Assembly (NCBI GenBank): GCA_047603135.1
Contig: JBLKOW010000029.1
Coordinates: forward strand, 1-11,416
Direction of reading: 5' to 3'
From: JACJVV01 sp047603135
GTDB lineage: Archaea > Nanobdellota > Nanobdellia > Woesearchaeales > JACJVV01
Length of the DNA: 11,416 nt
This document shows, piece after piece, positions 1 through 7,718 of this stretch (its first letter is position 1; each line of letters begins with the position of its first letter). Position numbers and translations under genes: made by a program. The notes under the pieces are model-generated. The model was not told the DNA's origin and ran no database searches. It saw only the letters and a list, made by a program, of their open reading frames with translations.

Positions 1-13
1 CTTTTGTTTATTT

Positions 14-1141
14 CTATTTTACTTTGGTAACGAGTCCAGGAAGTCCTGTTCCGATTGGAACTGGTTGATTAATCATAACGTTTTCAACAACGGATGAAAG
101 TACATCATGTTCACCTACTAAAGATGCGTCAATAATATGACGAATTGGTGTTTCAAATGATGCACGTGCAAGAACCGATGCTTTTTGATTAACTACACCG
201 AAGCGTGTAATTCCTTTGATGACTCCTGATTGGCACATAGTGTCTGCAACTAATTTAATGTGACGTACATCAACGTTAAGACCTTGTGATTCAATAACTT
301 TATATACTTCATTTATGATCGCTTGTCGTGCTGCTTCAATACCAAGTACGTCTTGAATTTCAAAGATATTGTTTGATGTTGTTCTATTTGTGTCAATAAA
401 ATCAAGTCCCAGAATTTCTTTGAGATTAAGACCTGATGCAAGAATCATATACTCATCATCTTTTTTTACAGGCAGAACTTGTTTGATTCCTTTAATTCCT
501 GCAAGATACATGCCTTTAATCTTTTCTTTTAGTGTATATAATTCATTAATAATATTTTCTTTTGCTTTAATACTAATACTGATGATATTATCTTTATCTT
601 TAATTGTTGCAGTTTTAATTGACTTTGTTAGTAGTTTAATGATTGCTGCTTTTGTCATTCCTAATGATTTTACTTTATCTTCATTTAGTTCAATTTCAAC
701 TGTTTGTCCTGTAATGTTAATATCAATTTCTTTGATAATTGTTTGCATATTCTTTTCAACTATTTGTTGAGCATATTCTCTAACATTTTTTTCAGATGCA
801 AGATTTTTTTTGATGTAAATCTCAGTCATTGGTGATGAAATTTCTTTTCGTGCGTCAAGAATCTCAATAATCCGTGGAAGACCCATGGTAACGTTCATCT
901 CGGAAACACCTGCGAAGTGAAATGTATTTAATGTCATCTGTGTACCTGGTTCTCCGATGGATTCTGCAGCAACAACGCCAACTGATTCTCCTGCTTCAAC
1001 ATGAGCGCGTTCATATTCTTCTGTTAATTTGTCAAGAATAGCTTTTAGTCTTTTGTCTGAAATTTTTTCAGGTACTTTTGTTTTAACTTCCTCAATAAGG
1101 TATGCTGGTATTTTGTTTTTGTATTCTTTGTAAATGCTCAT
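14..1141 (-). CDS. rpoA2: DNA-directed RNA polymerase subunit A'' (RpoA2)
   Basis: C-terminal part of the split largest subunit, 375 residues. It supplies the trigger loop and the C-terminal clamp and cleft parts that complete the active site with A'. The trigger-loop block SIGEPGTQMTLNTFHFAGVS is at residues 61-80, followed by MNVTMGLPRIIEILDARKE (82-100). The family's C-terminal block, with KASVLARASFE (320-330), ENVMINQPVPIGTG (353-366) and a closing GLV segment, is present, so the gene is full length. The start is the ATG at 1139-1141, with AGGTGA four bases upstream (1146-1151) and the rpoA1 stop 12 bases further up. The stop is TAG at 14-16. One oddity is E60, where the usual block is AAQSIGEP and this protein has AAESIGEP. 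It is the last operon gene visible; whatever follows is cut off by the window edge. Confidence 0.97.
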   Translation of the reverse strand: MSIYKEYKNKIPAYLIEEVKTKVPEKISDKRLKAILDKLTEEYERAHVEAGESVGVVAAESIGEPGTQMTLNTFHFAGVSEMNVTMGLPRIIEILDARKEISSPMTEIYIKKNLASEKNVREYAQQIVEKNMQTIIKEIDINITGQTVEIELNEDKVKSLGMTKAAIIKLLTKSIKTATIKDKDNIISISIKAKENIINELYTLKEKIKGMYLAGIKGIKQVLPVKKDDEYMILASGLNLKEILGLDFIDTNRTTSNNIFEIQDVLGIEAARQAIINEVYKVIESQGLNVDVRHIKLVADTMCQSGVIKGITRFGVVNQKASVLARASFETPIRHIIDASLVGEHDVLSSVVENVMINQPVPIGTGLPGLVTKVK

Positions 1142-1153
1142 GATTTCACCTGT

Positions 1154-3955
1154 CTATTTGACTGATTCAATAATTGTATCAACATTAATTACGCCACCTT
1201 CTGACTTAGATACATCAATTCCATCGTCACTGTATTCAAATTGTATGATTTTTCCTGCTGCATCTCGCACAGTGTGATCGTATTCAACTTTTACATCTTG
1301 AAGTGCGTTTGCAAGTCTTCGATATAAGTATCCCGATTTAGGAGTACGAAGTGCAGTATCCATCAGACTATCTCTTCCTGTCATTGCAGAGAAGAAATAT
1401 TCGTGTGGACGCATTCCTTTTTTGAATCCGTCTCGGATAAATCCACGTGCTTCAGGAGATAATTCACCAATCCTAAAGTGGGATAGTGTTCTTCCTCTAT
1501 ATCCTTTTCCAACACGTTTTCCTCTCAGTGCTTGCTGTCCAATACATGCTGACATTTGTGCAAGGTTAAGATTTTTACCACGTGCACCAGAATCAATCAT
1601 TCTAATTAAGCTTGCAGACTTATCTGCGCTTTCTTGAACAACACTTCCTGTAACGTTACGTGCAGTATTTAATCTTTGAATAATATTTAGCTCAAGAGTT
1701 TCTTCAATACTTCGTCCAGGATACGGTTCTAATTTTCCTGCGTGGTATTCATCAATCATGGTATTAACTTCATTAATTGCGGAGGTGAGTTCTTCATCAA
1801 TTCTGTTGCGTGCGTCTTTTGGCATGTCTGTTTGCGATAGACCAACTGAAAAACCACTCACAAGCAACGTTTCAATGCCCAGTCTAAACATAGTACCCAT
1901 GAATTCAACCATGCGGTCTGGTCCATATTGCTGGTATAAGTTTCGCAAAAGTAATCCTGATCCTTCTCCTAAATTTGCAGAATCCATAACACCAGAAATT
2001 AATTTTCCGTTTTCAATGATAACATTATAGTCATGTTTCTCATCTTTTTTAGGTAATGGATTTGGTTTTAATTTTGAGTGACCTCTGAATGAAAAGTCTT
2101 CAGGAAGGAGTGTGCTAAAGATTTCTTTCCCACTTACTTCAGCTTTTTTAGGTAATCTGCTGAAGTCTTTTGCACCAGAGCGATATAAAATGTTTACTGC
2201 ATCTTTGTACTTCATTTTTAGGAATTTGGTTAAAATGAAAATTCCAGAGATTGCGTCTTGTGTTCCACCAACAATGGATAATCCATAACGCGGTGAAATA
2301 ACTTGTGTTTGTACAAGCATTAAGATTTCAGCTTCTGCACGTGCTTCTTCGGTTTGAGGAATATGTAAGTTCATTTCATCTCCATCAAAGTCTGCGTTAT
2401 ATGGTACACAAACAGCAGTGTTTAATCTGAATGTTTTGCCAGGAAGGACTCGTACTTTGTGACACATCATTGACATTCTGTGAAGTGAAGGCTGTCTGTT
2501 AAAGAGTGCAATATCCCCATCCATAAGGTGTCTTTCAACAATATAGCCTGGTTGCAATTCTTCAAGAGCAGCTTCTTTCATTTCATCAGTAATACGTTTC
2601 TTTCGTCCGTCTGGTCTGATAATATAATTACATCCTGGATATTCCTTAGGACCGCGTTTAACATATTCTTTTAAGTATTCCATATTAAGCTCGGTTACTC
2701 TTTCAGGTACTGTTAAATTCATAGCAATTGCTTTTGGAACGCCTACTTCATTAATTTCAAGCATAGGATCTGGTGAAATAGCTGTACGTGCACTAAAGTT
2801 TGTTCGCTTTCCTGCAAGATTGTGTCTAATTCGTCCTTCTTTACTTGAAATACGCTCACTTATTGTTTTAAGCGGTTGTCCAGAACGATGCCGTGCCGGC
2901 GGAATTTGTGGAATGTTGTTGTCGAAGAATGTTGTAATGTGGTACTGTAATAAGTCCCATAAGTCTTCGATGATAATTTCAGGAGCACCTGCGTTTATGT
3001 TTTCAAATAAGCGCTGATTAATACGAACGATGTCACCTAATTTGTGTGTTAAATCATCTTCTGAGCGTTCTCCCGATTCTAATGTGATTGACGGTCGCAT
3101 AGTTACTGGAGGAATTGGCATAATGGTTAATACCATCCATTCAGGGCGTATACTTTGAGGGTCAAGACCCATAAGCATGCATGCTTCATCAGGAACTTTT
3201 TCAAGTCGTGTTCGAATCTCAATTGGTGAAATCCGTTTATCATTCTCAAGAATAGTTGTTGGTTTTTCAAGTTTGATTGTTGTTTGTTTTGCTTTACAGT
3301 GAGGGCAAACAGCTCCATCTTTTGAACGAGCAGCAGCAATAATTTGTTTTGTTACTCGGCGCATTCCTTCAATACCTTCACGTTTTCTTGCAATTTCTAG
3401 TTCTTCAGTGAATTTTTTTATTTTTTGTTTTGTTAGAAGAATATTTCCACAACTTGGGCAAGTACATCGCAGTAATTCATACACTTGCTTAATGAAATGG
3501 ATGTGTATAACTGGACGAGCAAGTTCAATATATCCAAAATAACCTGGACAGTCTTTGAGTTTTTTACCATCAACAGGACATTTTAGACCTGGATCAATAA
3601 CACCCATTCTGACATCCATAAGACCACCATCAACAGGATATCCTTCACGGTCATATAATTCAGGAGTGACTATTTTAACTGTAGCCATCTTTTTAATCAT
3701 TTGAGGTGACATGACACCAAAAACAATTTCATTTACTTCTTTATGAACAAAGTCTTCATAGCCTGGTGCAGGATCGTAATCATTTTCAGATTCTTTTGTT
3801 TTTTCGGTTTCTGTTTCTTCGCCTTCTGCCTCACTTTTTGAAAGTTCTTCGTCTTCCTTTGGTGTTGGGCTGCTTTTTGCAATTTGTTCTTGTGTTGGAA
3901 CTCCTGATGTTTCTTCCATATCTTCTGATTCAGTAGTGGTCTTTTTCTTTGGCAT
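1154..3955 (-). CDS. rpoA1: DNA-directed RNA polymerase subunit A' (RpoA1)
   Basis: N-terminal part of the largest subunit, 933 residues, holding the catalytic magnesium site. Conserved landmarks are GGLMDVRMGVIDPG (110-123), ELARPVIHIHF (144-154), the rudder/lid region RHNLAGKRTNFSARTAISPD (377-396), FNRQPSLHRMSMM (485-497), the catalytic NADFDGD (520-526) with all three aspartates, and the bridge-helix region ending in TALRTPKSGYLYRRL (867-881). The 4-Cys zinc site C166/C169 with C217/C220 is intact. The clamp zinc site is not: C126 and C136 remain, but the other two ligand positions are D129 and Y139. Residues 1-72 are an acidic, Ser/Thr/Glu-rich extension absent from typical archaeal A', which begins near the VNEIVFGVMSP-like block. 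The start ATG follows GAGGT nine bases upstream. The rpoB1 stop lies 29 bases before it. Confidence 0.97.
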   Translation of the reverse strand: MPKKKTTTESEDMEETSGVPTQEQIAKSSPTPKEDEELSKSEAEGEETETEKTKESENDYDPAPGYEDFVHKEVNEIVFGVMSPQMIKKMATVKIVTPELYDREGYPVDGGLMDVRMGVIDPGLKCPVDGKKLKDCPGYFGYIELARPVIHIHFIKQVYELLRCTCPSCGNILLTKQKIKKFTEELEIARKREGIEGMRRVTKQIIAAARSKDGAVCPHCKAKQTTIKLEKPTTILENDKRISPIEIRTRLEKVPDEACMLMGLDPQSIRPEWMVLTIMPIPPVTMRPSITLESGERSEDDLTHKLGDIVRINQRLFENINAGAPEIIIEDLWDLLQYHITTFFDNNIPQIPPARHRSGQPLKTISERISSKEGRIRHNLAGKRTNFSARTAISPDPMLEINEVGVPKAIAMNLTVPERVTELNMEYLKEYVKRGPKEYPGCNYIIRPDGRKKRITDEMKEAALEELQPGYIVERHLMDGDIALFNRQPSLHRMSMMCHKVRVLPGKTFRLNTAVCVPYNADFDGDEMNLHIPQTEEARAEAEILMLVQTQVISPRYGLSIVGGTQDAISGIFILTKFLKMKYKDAVNILYRSGAKDFSRLPKKAEVSGKEIFSTLLPEDFSFRGHSKLKPNPLPKKDEKHDYNVIIENGKLISGVMDSANLGEGSGLLLRNLYQQYGPDRMVEFMGTMFRLGIETLLVSGFSVGLSQTDMPKDARNRIDEELTSAINEVNTMIDEYHAGKLEPYPGRSIEETLELNIIQRLNTARNVTGSVVQESADKSASLIRMIDSGARGKNLNLAQMSACIGQQALRGKRVGKGYRGRTLSHFRIGELSPEARGFIRDGFKKGMRPHEYFFSAMTGRDSLMDTALRTPKSGYLYRRLANALQDVKVEYDHTVRDAAGKIIQFEYSDDGIDVSKSEGGVINVDTIIESVK

Positions 3956-3984
3956 TGTGATGGTACCTCGTTAATAGTAGTATC

Positions 3985-5787
3985 TTAGTATTTGTTCTTT
4001 AAGATTAATTTAGGATAAATCCCTAAACTTTTGAGTTCATCAAGGAATAGCTTGAATGCATAACTCATCTCAATATCGTTTACTTCTGCGTTTTCACCCA
4101 CGATAGGAGAGATTTTTCGGTTTCTGTATGTGTCGTGAATTGCAATTAATCCACTTTCTTCACAGATTGGTAAGACGGTTCTGTCTGAATCAAAGCGCTC
4201 TTTAAGTAATAATGATGCGCCATGAGCAACAAATGTGTCTTTCTCCATCTCTCCTAATCGAAGTCCGCCTTCTTTTGCACGACCTTCAGTTGGTTGTCGT
4301 GTTAAAAGTTGGATTGGTCCTCGTGCACGTGAATGCATTTTGTTGGAAACCATGTGTTTTAACTTAGTGTAATATTGATTTCCGATAAAGATCTTTACTT
4401 CAAAACGTTCTCCAGTTATACCATTGTACATCTGTTCAACACCTGATTCTCTAAATCCTAATCGTCGTAGTTCATCTCTAATGTCGAATTCATTTTCTCC
4501 ATCGAAAACGGTTCCATCAATGTATCTTCCTGATAGTGCTCCAGTCTTACCTGCAACATTTTCAAGTAAGTGTGATACAGTCATACGTGAAGGAATACCA
4601 TGTGGTGAGAAAATAATGTCTGGAGTAATTCCTGAAGTACTAAATGGCATGTCTTCATGTGGAACAATCATTCCAATGATCCCTTTTTGTCCGTATCGTG
4701 AGGTAAACTTATCTCCAATTTCTGGGATTTTCATTTCTCTTATACGTACTTGTACTTGTTTATTACCCTCGCTATTTTCAGTAAGTAATACGAAGTCAAT
4801 AATACCATGTTCGCCGTGTTTCATACTCACTGATGATTCACGTCTTAAATTGACTGATAAGTTATATTCATCCATGCTACTTAAGAAACGTGGTGGAGAT
4901 GTTCTTCCAATAATGACATCGTCTTCTTTTACAACTGTTTCAGGTGTAATTATTCCATCGTCTTCTAAGAATCGGTAGTCTTTTTCAGATCGATATCCTT
5001 TGATATCTTTATCAGGAATGCCAATTTCATCGACTAATCCGCCTGAATAGCGTAGTTGTTCAGCAACTGCAGGTCTATAATACATAGACCGTGCGAAACC
5101 TCGCTGAATAGAACCTTTGTTAATAACAACGCTATCGTCCATGTTATATCCTTGATAACTCATAACAGCAACAACAATGTTTTGTCCGTAAGGGTGATGT
5201 TCATCTTGGCTAATATCGTGCATAACTGTTCGTACAATTGGTTTTTGTGGATATCCTAGAATACTTACATCCATATCCATTCGTAGTGGGTAGTTTGCTA
5301 CATAGAATCCAAGTGCTTGCTTTTGATTCTTACTTCCACCATTAATACGAGATGATGGACAATATTCTGAGAATGGAACAAGTGATGTACATAACCCAAG
5401 CATAAGCATTGGTGATATTTCAAGGTGAGTATGATCTGGAGTTAATTCACCTTCATTCATTGCAACAAGTGCTGATTCTTCTTCTGCTGCATCAAGGTAT
5501 TCAATAAAGCCCTGACTGACAAGATCCTTCCATGACATTTCGTCTTTTTGTAACTGTTTGTAATGGGCTTCGGTAATAACTGGTTTTCCATCTTTAACAA
5601 CAATTAATGGTCGTCTTGCTCTTCCTGAGCCAGTTTCTAAATAGACTGCATCTTGTTCAATTTTTAATTTGTAGTTAAGATTGTTTGTTACATTTCCTTT
5701 TCTTCGTTCTTCGGTTAACTTTGTGACAAATTGATGTGCGTCTTCAGTTTCTCCTACAAAAACTCCGTTTAGATATATTTCAGTCAT
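3985..5787 (-). CDS. rpoB1: DNA-directed RNA polymerase subunit B' (RpoB1)
   Basis: C-terminal half of the second-largest subunit, 600 residues from the chosen start, forming part of the active centre and the clamp anchor. Visible motifs are SRINGGSKNQKQALG (146-160), GYNMDDSVVINKGSIQRG (213-230), GDKFTSRYGQKGIIG (358-372), HSRARGPIQLLTRQPTEGR (485-503), AKEGGLRLGEMEKD (504-517) and the terminal SYAFKLFLDELKSLGI (575-590). I start it at the ATG 5785-5787 because AGGTGATC sits directly upstream. A GTG nine bases earlier lies inside that ribosome binding site and is an unlikely start. The C-terminal zinc ribbon keeps its framework but has one of the four expected cysteines (C542; S545, S560 and V563 at the others). 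It begins five bases after the rpoB2 stop, so translational coupling is likely. Confidence 0.97.
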   Translation of the reverse strand: MTEIYLNGVFVGETEDAHQFVTKLTEERRKGNVTNNLNYKLKIEQDAVYLETGSGRARRPLIVVKDGKPVITEAHYKQLQKDEMSWKDLVSQGFIEYLDAAEEESALVAMNEGELTPDHTHLEISPMLMLGLCTSLVPFSEYCPSSRINGGSKNQKQALGFYVANYPLRMDMDVSILGYPQKPIVRTVMHDISQDEHHPYGQNIVVAVMSYQGYNMDDSVVINKGSIQRGFARSMYYRPAVAEQLRYSGGLVDEIGIPDKDIKGYRSEKDYRFLEDDGIITPETVVKEDDVIIGRTSPPRFLSSMDEYNLSVNLRRESSVSMKHGEHGIIDFVLLTENSEGNKQVQVRIREMKIPEIGDKFTSRYGQKGIIGMIVPHEDMPFSTSGITPDIIFSPHGIPSRMTVSHLLENVAGKTGALSGRYIDGTVFDGENEFDIRDELRRLGFRESGVEQMYNGITGERFEVKIFIGNQYYTKLKHMVSNKMHSRARGPIQLLTRQPTEGRAKEGGLRLGEMEKDTFVAHGASLLLKERFDSDRTVLPICEESGLIAIHDTYRNRKISPIVGENAEVNDIEMSYAFKLFLDELKSLGIYPKLILKNKY

Positions 5788-5790
5788 TGT

Positions 5791-5798
5791 GATCACCT
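5791..5798 (-). promoter_or_regulatory. Ribosome binding site of rpoB1, overlapping the rpoB2 stop
   Basis: On the minus strand AGGTGATC precedes ACA and the ATG of rpoB1. It is a long match to the archaeal anti-Shine-Dalgarno complement GGAGGTGATC. It contains the TGA stop of rpoB2 (5793-5795), which ties termination of B'' to initiation of B'. It decides the rpoB1 start at 5787 rather than at the GTG at 5794-5796. Confidence 0.85.
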
Positions 5799-7280
5799 GA
5801 TTGTATTAACGCCAATTGCTTTTAATTGTGCAAGGACGTCTTCGTTATAACTTTCTGTTGAAATCTGAGCAGTTAATGCAAGATTTTTACGCAGTCCAAT
5901 GTTTGTTCCTTCAGGAGTTTCAATAGGACAGAGTCTTCCAAAATGTGTTGGATGTAATTCTCTTGCTTCAAAGTTCTCTTGTGATGTTGATAGTGGACTT
6001 ACTACACGTTGAAGGTGTGAAATCGTATCAAGGTAGTTGATCCTTTGAATTCTTTGTGAAATACCTTTTCGTCCTCCTACCCAGTTTCCTGTTGCCATAG
6101 ATGAATAAATTCTCGAGGTTAACAGTTTGTCTCGAATGATTACTTTAATAGATGGGAACTTTCCTCGTTTTACAATTCTTTGGAAGTTGTACAATAAGTC
6201 TCCAATGAGTACTTTGATATTTACACGAAGTAAGTCTGCAAGTAAATCTCCACTTAATTTTAGTCGTTTATTCTCATAATGGTCTTTGTCATCTGAAGGA
6301 ACAATGCCTTTTGATGTTAATAAATACCTGTTGACCATTTTACAGATGTTGTACGCTTTTACAATTCTGTCTTCTGGTTCTGTGCCAATATGAGGAAGTA
6401 AATACTTGTCGAGAATTTCATACATTCTTTCAAGTCGAATTTCTTTAGATTGTGTAATGCCAATTCGTTTTGCAACATTATCAGCAGCGTCTTCACTTGA
6501 TTTAATATCAACTGATTCAAATAAGTTTACAACAATTTCGTCGTGCTGTTTTTTTGTTGATACTGCTTTCATAATCTCTTCATCTTTTGTTAATCCTAAT
6601 GCTTTAACAAGTACAACAAAAGGGATTCCTTTCACACGGGTGAATGTCATGTTGAGAATACCATTTTTATCTTTTTCAAGTGTATGCGGAATTTTAAATG
6701 AAGCTTTTTCAGAAAACAATTTTCCAACAAAGTTTTTACCTTCTTTGTCACTAGTCTCAACAATAAAGTTATTTGCTGCTAAATCCTCAACTGCAATGAG
6801 GATTTTTTCGCTTCCGTTTACAATAAAATATCCGCCTGGTTCGTGTGGGTCTTCTCCTTCTTTAATTAATTCTTCTTCTGATCGTTTATTAAGGTAGCAA
6901 TATTTACTTTTTAACATAATAGGGATTGACGCAATTTGTGATGTGAATGCTTCTCGCTGTACACCATTTACGTGTGCTGAAATATCAATATACATTGGTG
7001 CTGCATAAGTCATCTTTCGAAGTCGTGCTTCCATTGGTTTAATTTCACGCTTTGAACCATCGGCTTCAATCATTTCAGGCTTTGTGATATAGATTCTATC
7101 GAGTCTAATCTTAAAATCATCCACATTTTGCGGGATAATTGTAGGTTCGATTTCGCGATTTTCTTCAATTATTTTGTTAAGTTCAACGTCGATAAAGCGA
7201 TTAAATGATTCAATATTTGCTTGTACGAGGCTAACGTCTTTAAAGTGCTTTTCAATTAAGATACGTGCTTTTTCATTCAT
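5793..7280 (-). CDS. rpoB2: DNA-directed RNA polymerase subunit B'' (RpoB2)
   Basis: N-terminal half of the second-largest subunit, 495 residues, about the length usual for the split form. Together with B' it makes the full B subunit, covering the protrusion, lobe and fork. Motifs in order: KMTYAAPMYIDI (89-100), GEDPHEPGGYFIVNGSEK (142-159), SMATGNWVGGRKGISQ (394-409), LQRVVSPLS (423-431) and the fork region ELHPTHFGRLCPIETPEGTN (441-460). An in-frame ATG 27 codons upstream (7359-7361) would extend it deep into rpoH with residues unlike the family, so I start at 7278-7280. That ATG overlaps the rpoH stop in an eight-base ATGAATGA junction, with a GGGTGGT-like ribosome binding site upstream. 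The protein stops at GVNTIR, next to the rpoB1 start, the usual place for the B''/B' split. Confidence 0.96.
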   Translation of the reverse strand: MNEKARILIEKHFKDVSLVQANIESFNRFIDVELNKIIEENREIEPTIIPQNVDDFKIRLDRIYITKPEMIEADGSKREIKPMEARLRKMTYAAPMYIDISAHVNGVQREAFTSQIASIPIMLKSKYCYLNKRSEEELIKEGEDPHEPGGYFIVNGSEKILIAVEDLAANNFIVETSDKEGKNFVGKLFSEKASFKIPHTLEKDKNGILNMTFTRVKGIPFVVLVKALGLTKDEEIMKAVSTKKQHDEIVVNLFESVDIKSSEDAADNVAKRIGITQSKEIRLERMYEILDKYLLPHIGTEPEDRIVKAYNICKMVNRYLLTSKGIVPSDDKDHYENKRLKLSGDLLADLLRVNIKVLIGDLLYNFQRIVKRGKFPSIKVIIRDKLLTSRIYSSMATGNWVGGRKGISQRIQRINYLDTISHLQRVVSPLSTSQENFEARELHPTHFGRLCPIETPEGTNIGLRKNLALTAQISTESYNEDVLAQLKAIGVNTIR

Positions 7281-7533
7281 CGGTGACCACCCTGTAAAAT
7301 GTGACTTTTCCCACGTGAGAGTCCTTTCTTTCAATTTTAATAAGATCTCCTGGCTTTGCATTCAAGCTTGAAATACCTGCATCGTTTTGTGTAATTCGTG
7401 GAAGTTGTTTGATTGATGCATTGTATTTTTCGAGAAGTTGTTCTTTTTCTTTATCGCTGCAAAGCGAGTGTTTTGGCATGAGATCATGTTTCTCAATGCT
7501 GATTTTTGATTTTGAAGTTCGTTTTTTTGCCAT
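7273..7533 (-). CDS. rpoH: DNA-directed RNA polymerase subunit H (RpoH, Rpb5 C-terminal homologue)
   Basis: Small RNA polymerase subunit of 86 residues, equivalent to the C-terminal assembly domain of eukaryotic Rpb5, which binds the largest subunit near the jaw. Recognised by HDLMPKHSLCSDKEKEQLLEKY (split here as HDLMPKHSLC at 16-25 and KEKEQLLEKY after it), QLPRITQNDAGI, AKPGDLIKIERKD and a closing FYRVV. Most family members have DPAI where this has DAGI. A Lys/Ser-rich start of about 14 residues precedes the conserved domain. The ATG at 7531-7533 has GGAGTG seven bases upstream (7541-7546). It is the first protein gene of the operon, the standard archaeal order, and its stop overlaps the rpoB2 start. 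Confidence 0.95.
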   Translation of the reverse strand: MAKKRTSKSKISIEKHDLMPKHSLCSDKEKEQLLEKYNASIKQLPRITQNDAGISSLNAKPGDLIKIERKDSHVGKVTFYRVVTDE

Positions 7534-7547
7534 TGGTATACACTCCG

Positions 7548-7588
7548 ATTAAACATTTGAGCAGATTATTCTGCATGTGAAGTTTAAT
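7548..7588 (-). other. Stem-loop between tRNA-Lys and rpoH
   Basis: As RNA of the minus strand this spacer folds as a nested hairpin. A 7 bp outer stem (7548-7554 with 7582-7588, arms ATTAAAC/GTTTAAT on the plus strand) encloses an internal loop, then a 5 bp inner stem GCAGA/TCTGC (7561-7565 with 7570-7574) with a four-base loop. The outer stem uses the tRNA discriminator base, so it competes with, or follows, tRNA 3' processing. It ends just before the rpoH ribosome binding site. It is not followed by a U run, so processing or translational control fits better than termination. Confidence 0.5.
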
Positions 7589-7675
7589 GAGCCGTACGAG
7601 ATTTGAACTCGCGACACCTACATTTCTTCCCTAAGGTAAAAGTGTAGTGCTCTAGCCAGGCTGAGCTAACGGCCC
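7588..7675 (-). tRNA. tRNA-Lys(UUU) with a 13-base intron
   Basis: Full cloverleaf on the minus strand. The acceptor arms GGGCCGT and ACGGCTC form seven pairs with one G-U. The D stem is GCTC/GAGC, the anticodon stem CTACA/TGTAG, the T stem GCGAG/CTCGT with loop TTCAAAT, and the discriminator is A. The anticodon is TTT (7638-7640) after C32 and T33. The anticodon loop is 13 bases too long, explained by an intron between positions 37 and 38; the mature length is 75 bases. CCA is not encoded. It lies 43 bases (7676-7718) below tRNA-Asp and just upstream of rpoH, on the same strand. Confidence 0.93.
7624..7636 (-). other. tRNA-Lys intron (position 37/38)
   Basis: The 13-base intron CCTTAGGGAAGAA gives a bulge-helix-bulge. 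C32-T35 (CTTT) pairs with intron GAAG (bases 8-11), with one T-G pair. The 5' bulge is T36, A37, C1 and the 3' bulge is A12, A13, A38. Cutting after the second base of each bulge, as the archaeal splicing endonuclease does, restores a normal seven-base loop. The outer helix is nearly absent, since the intron is too short for more than one pair, making this a relaxed motif. Confidence 0.85.
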
Positions 7676-7686
7676 TTATTAATGAT

Positions 7687-7713
7687 ATATGCAGATGCAC
7701 CCCTCCTGCATAT
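7687..7713 (-). other. 8 bp inverted repeat between the two tRNA genes
   Basis: A perfect inverted repeat, ATATGCAG (7687-7694) and CTGCATAT (7706-7713), with an 11-base loop. It occupies most of the 43-base spacer between the tRNA-Asp 3' end and the tRNA-Lys 5' end. In the transcript the loop is purine-rich and includes GGAGGGGTG with the stem edge. It shares the ATGCAG...TCTGC core with the hairpin after tRNA-Lys. A role in separating the two tRNAs during processing is inference. Confidence 0.6.
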
Positions 7714-7718
7714 GTGGA

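Noticed and set aside
369..770. Plus-strand hydrophobic open frame of 133 codons inside rpoA2
   Set aside because: Its Ile/Ser/Leu-rich, membrane-like appearance is the usual mirror of Lys/Asn/Asp/Glu-rich coding on the other strand.
4424..4978. Plus-strand open frame of 184 codons inside rpoB1
   Set aside because: It is opposite a highly conserved part of RpoB1, its protein looks like antisense low-complexity Ser/Ile sequence, and no promoter or ribosome binding site is evident.
5788..5796. GTG start for rpoB1 nine bases upstream
   Set aside because: The GTG is part of the AGGTGATC ribosome binding site that serves the ATG at 5785-5787.
7281..7361. 27-codon upstream extension of rpoB2
   Set aside because: It lies within rpoH in another frame and encodes residues unlike RpoB2; the ATG at 7278-7280 matches the family start and overlaps the rpoH stop neatly.
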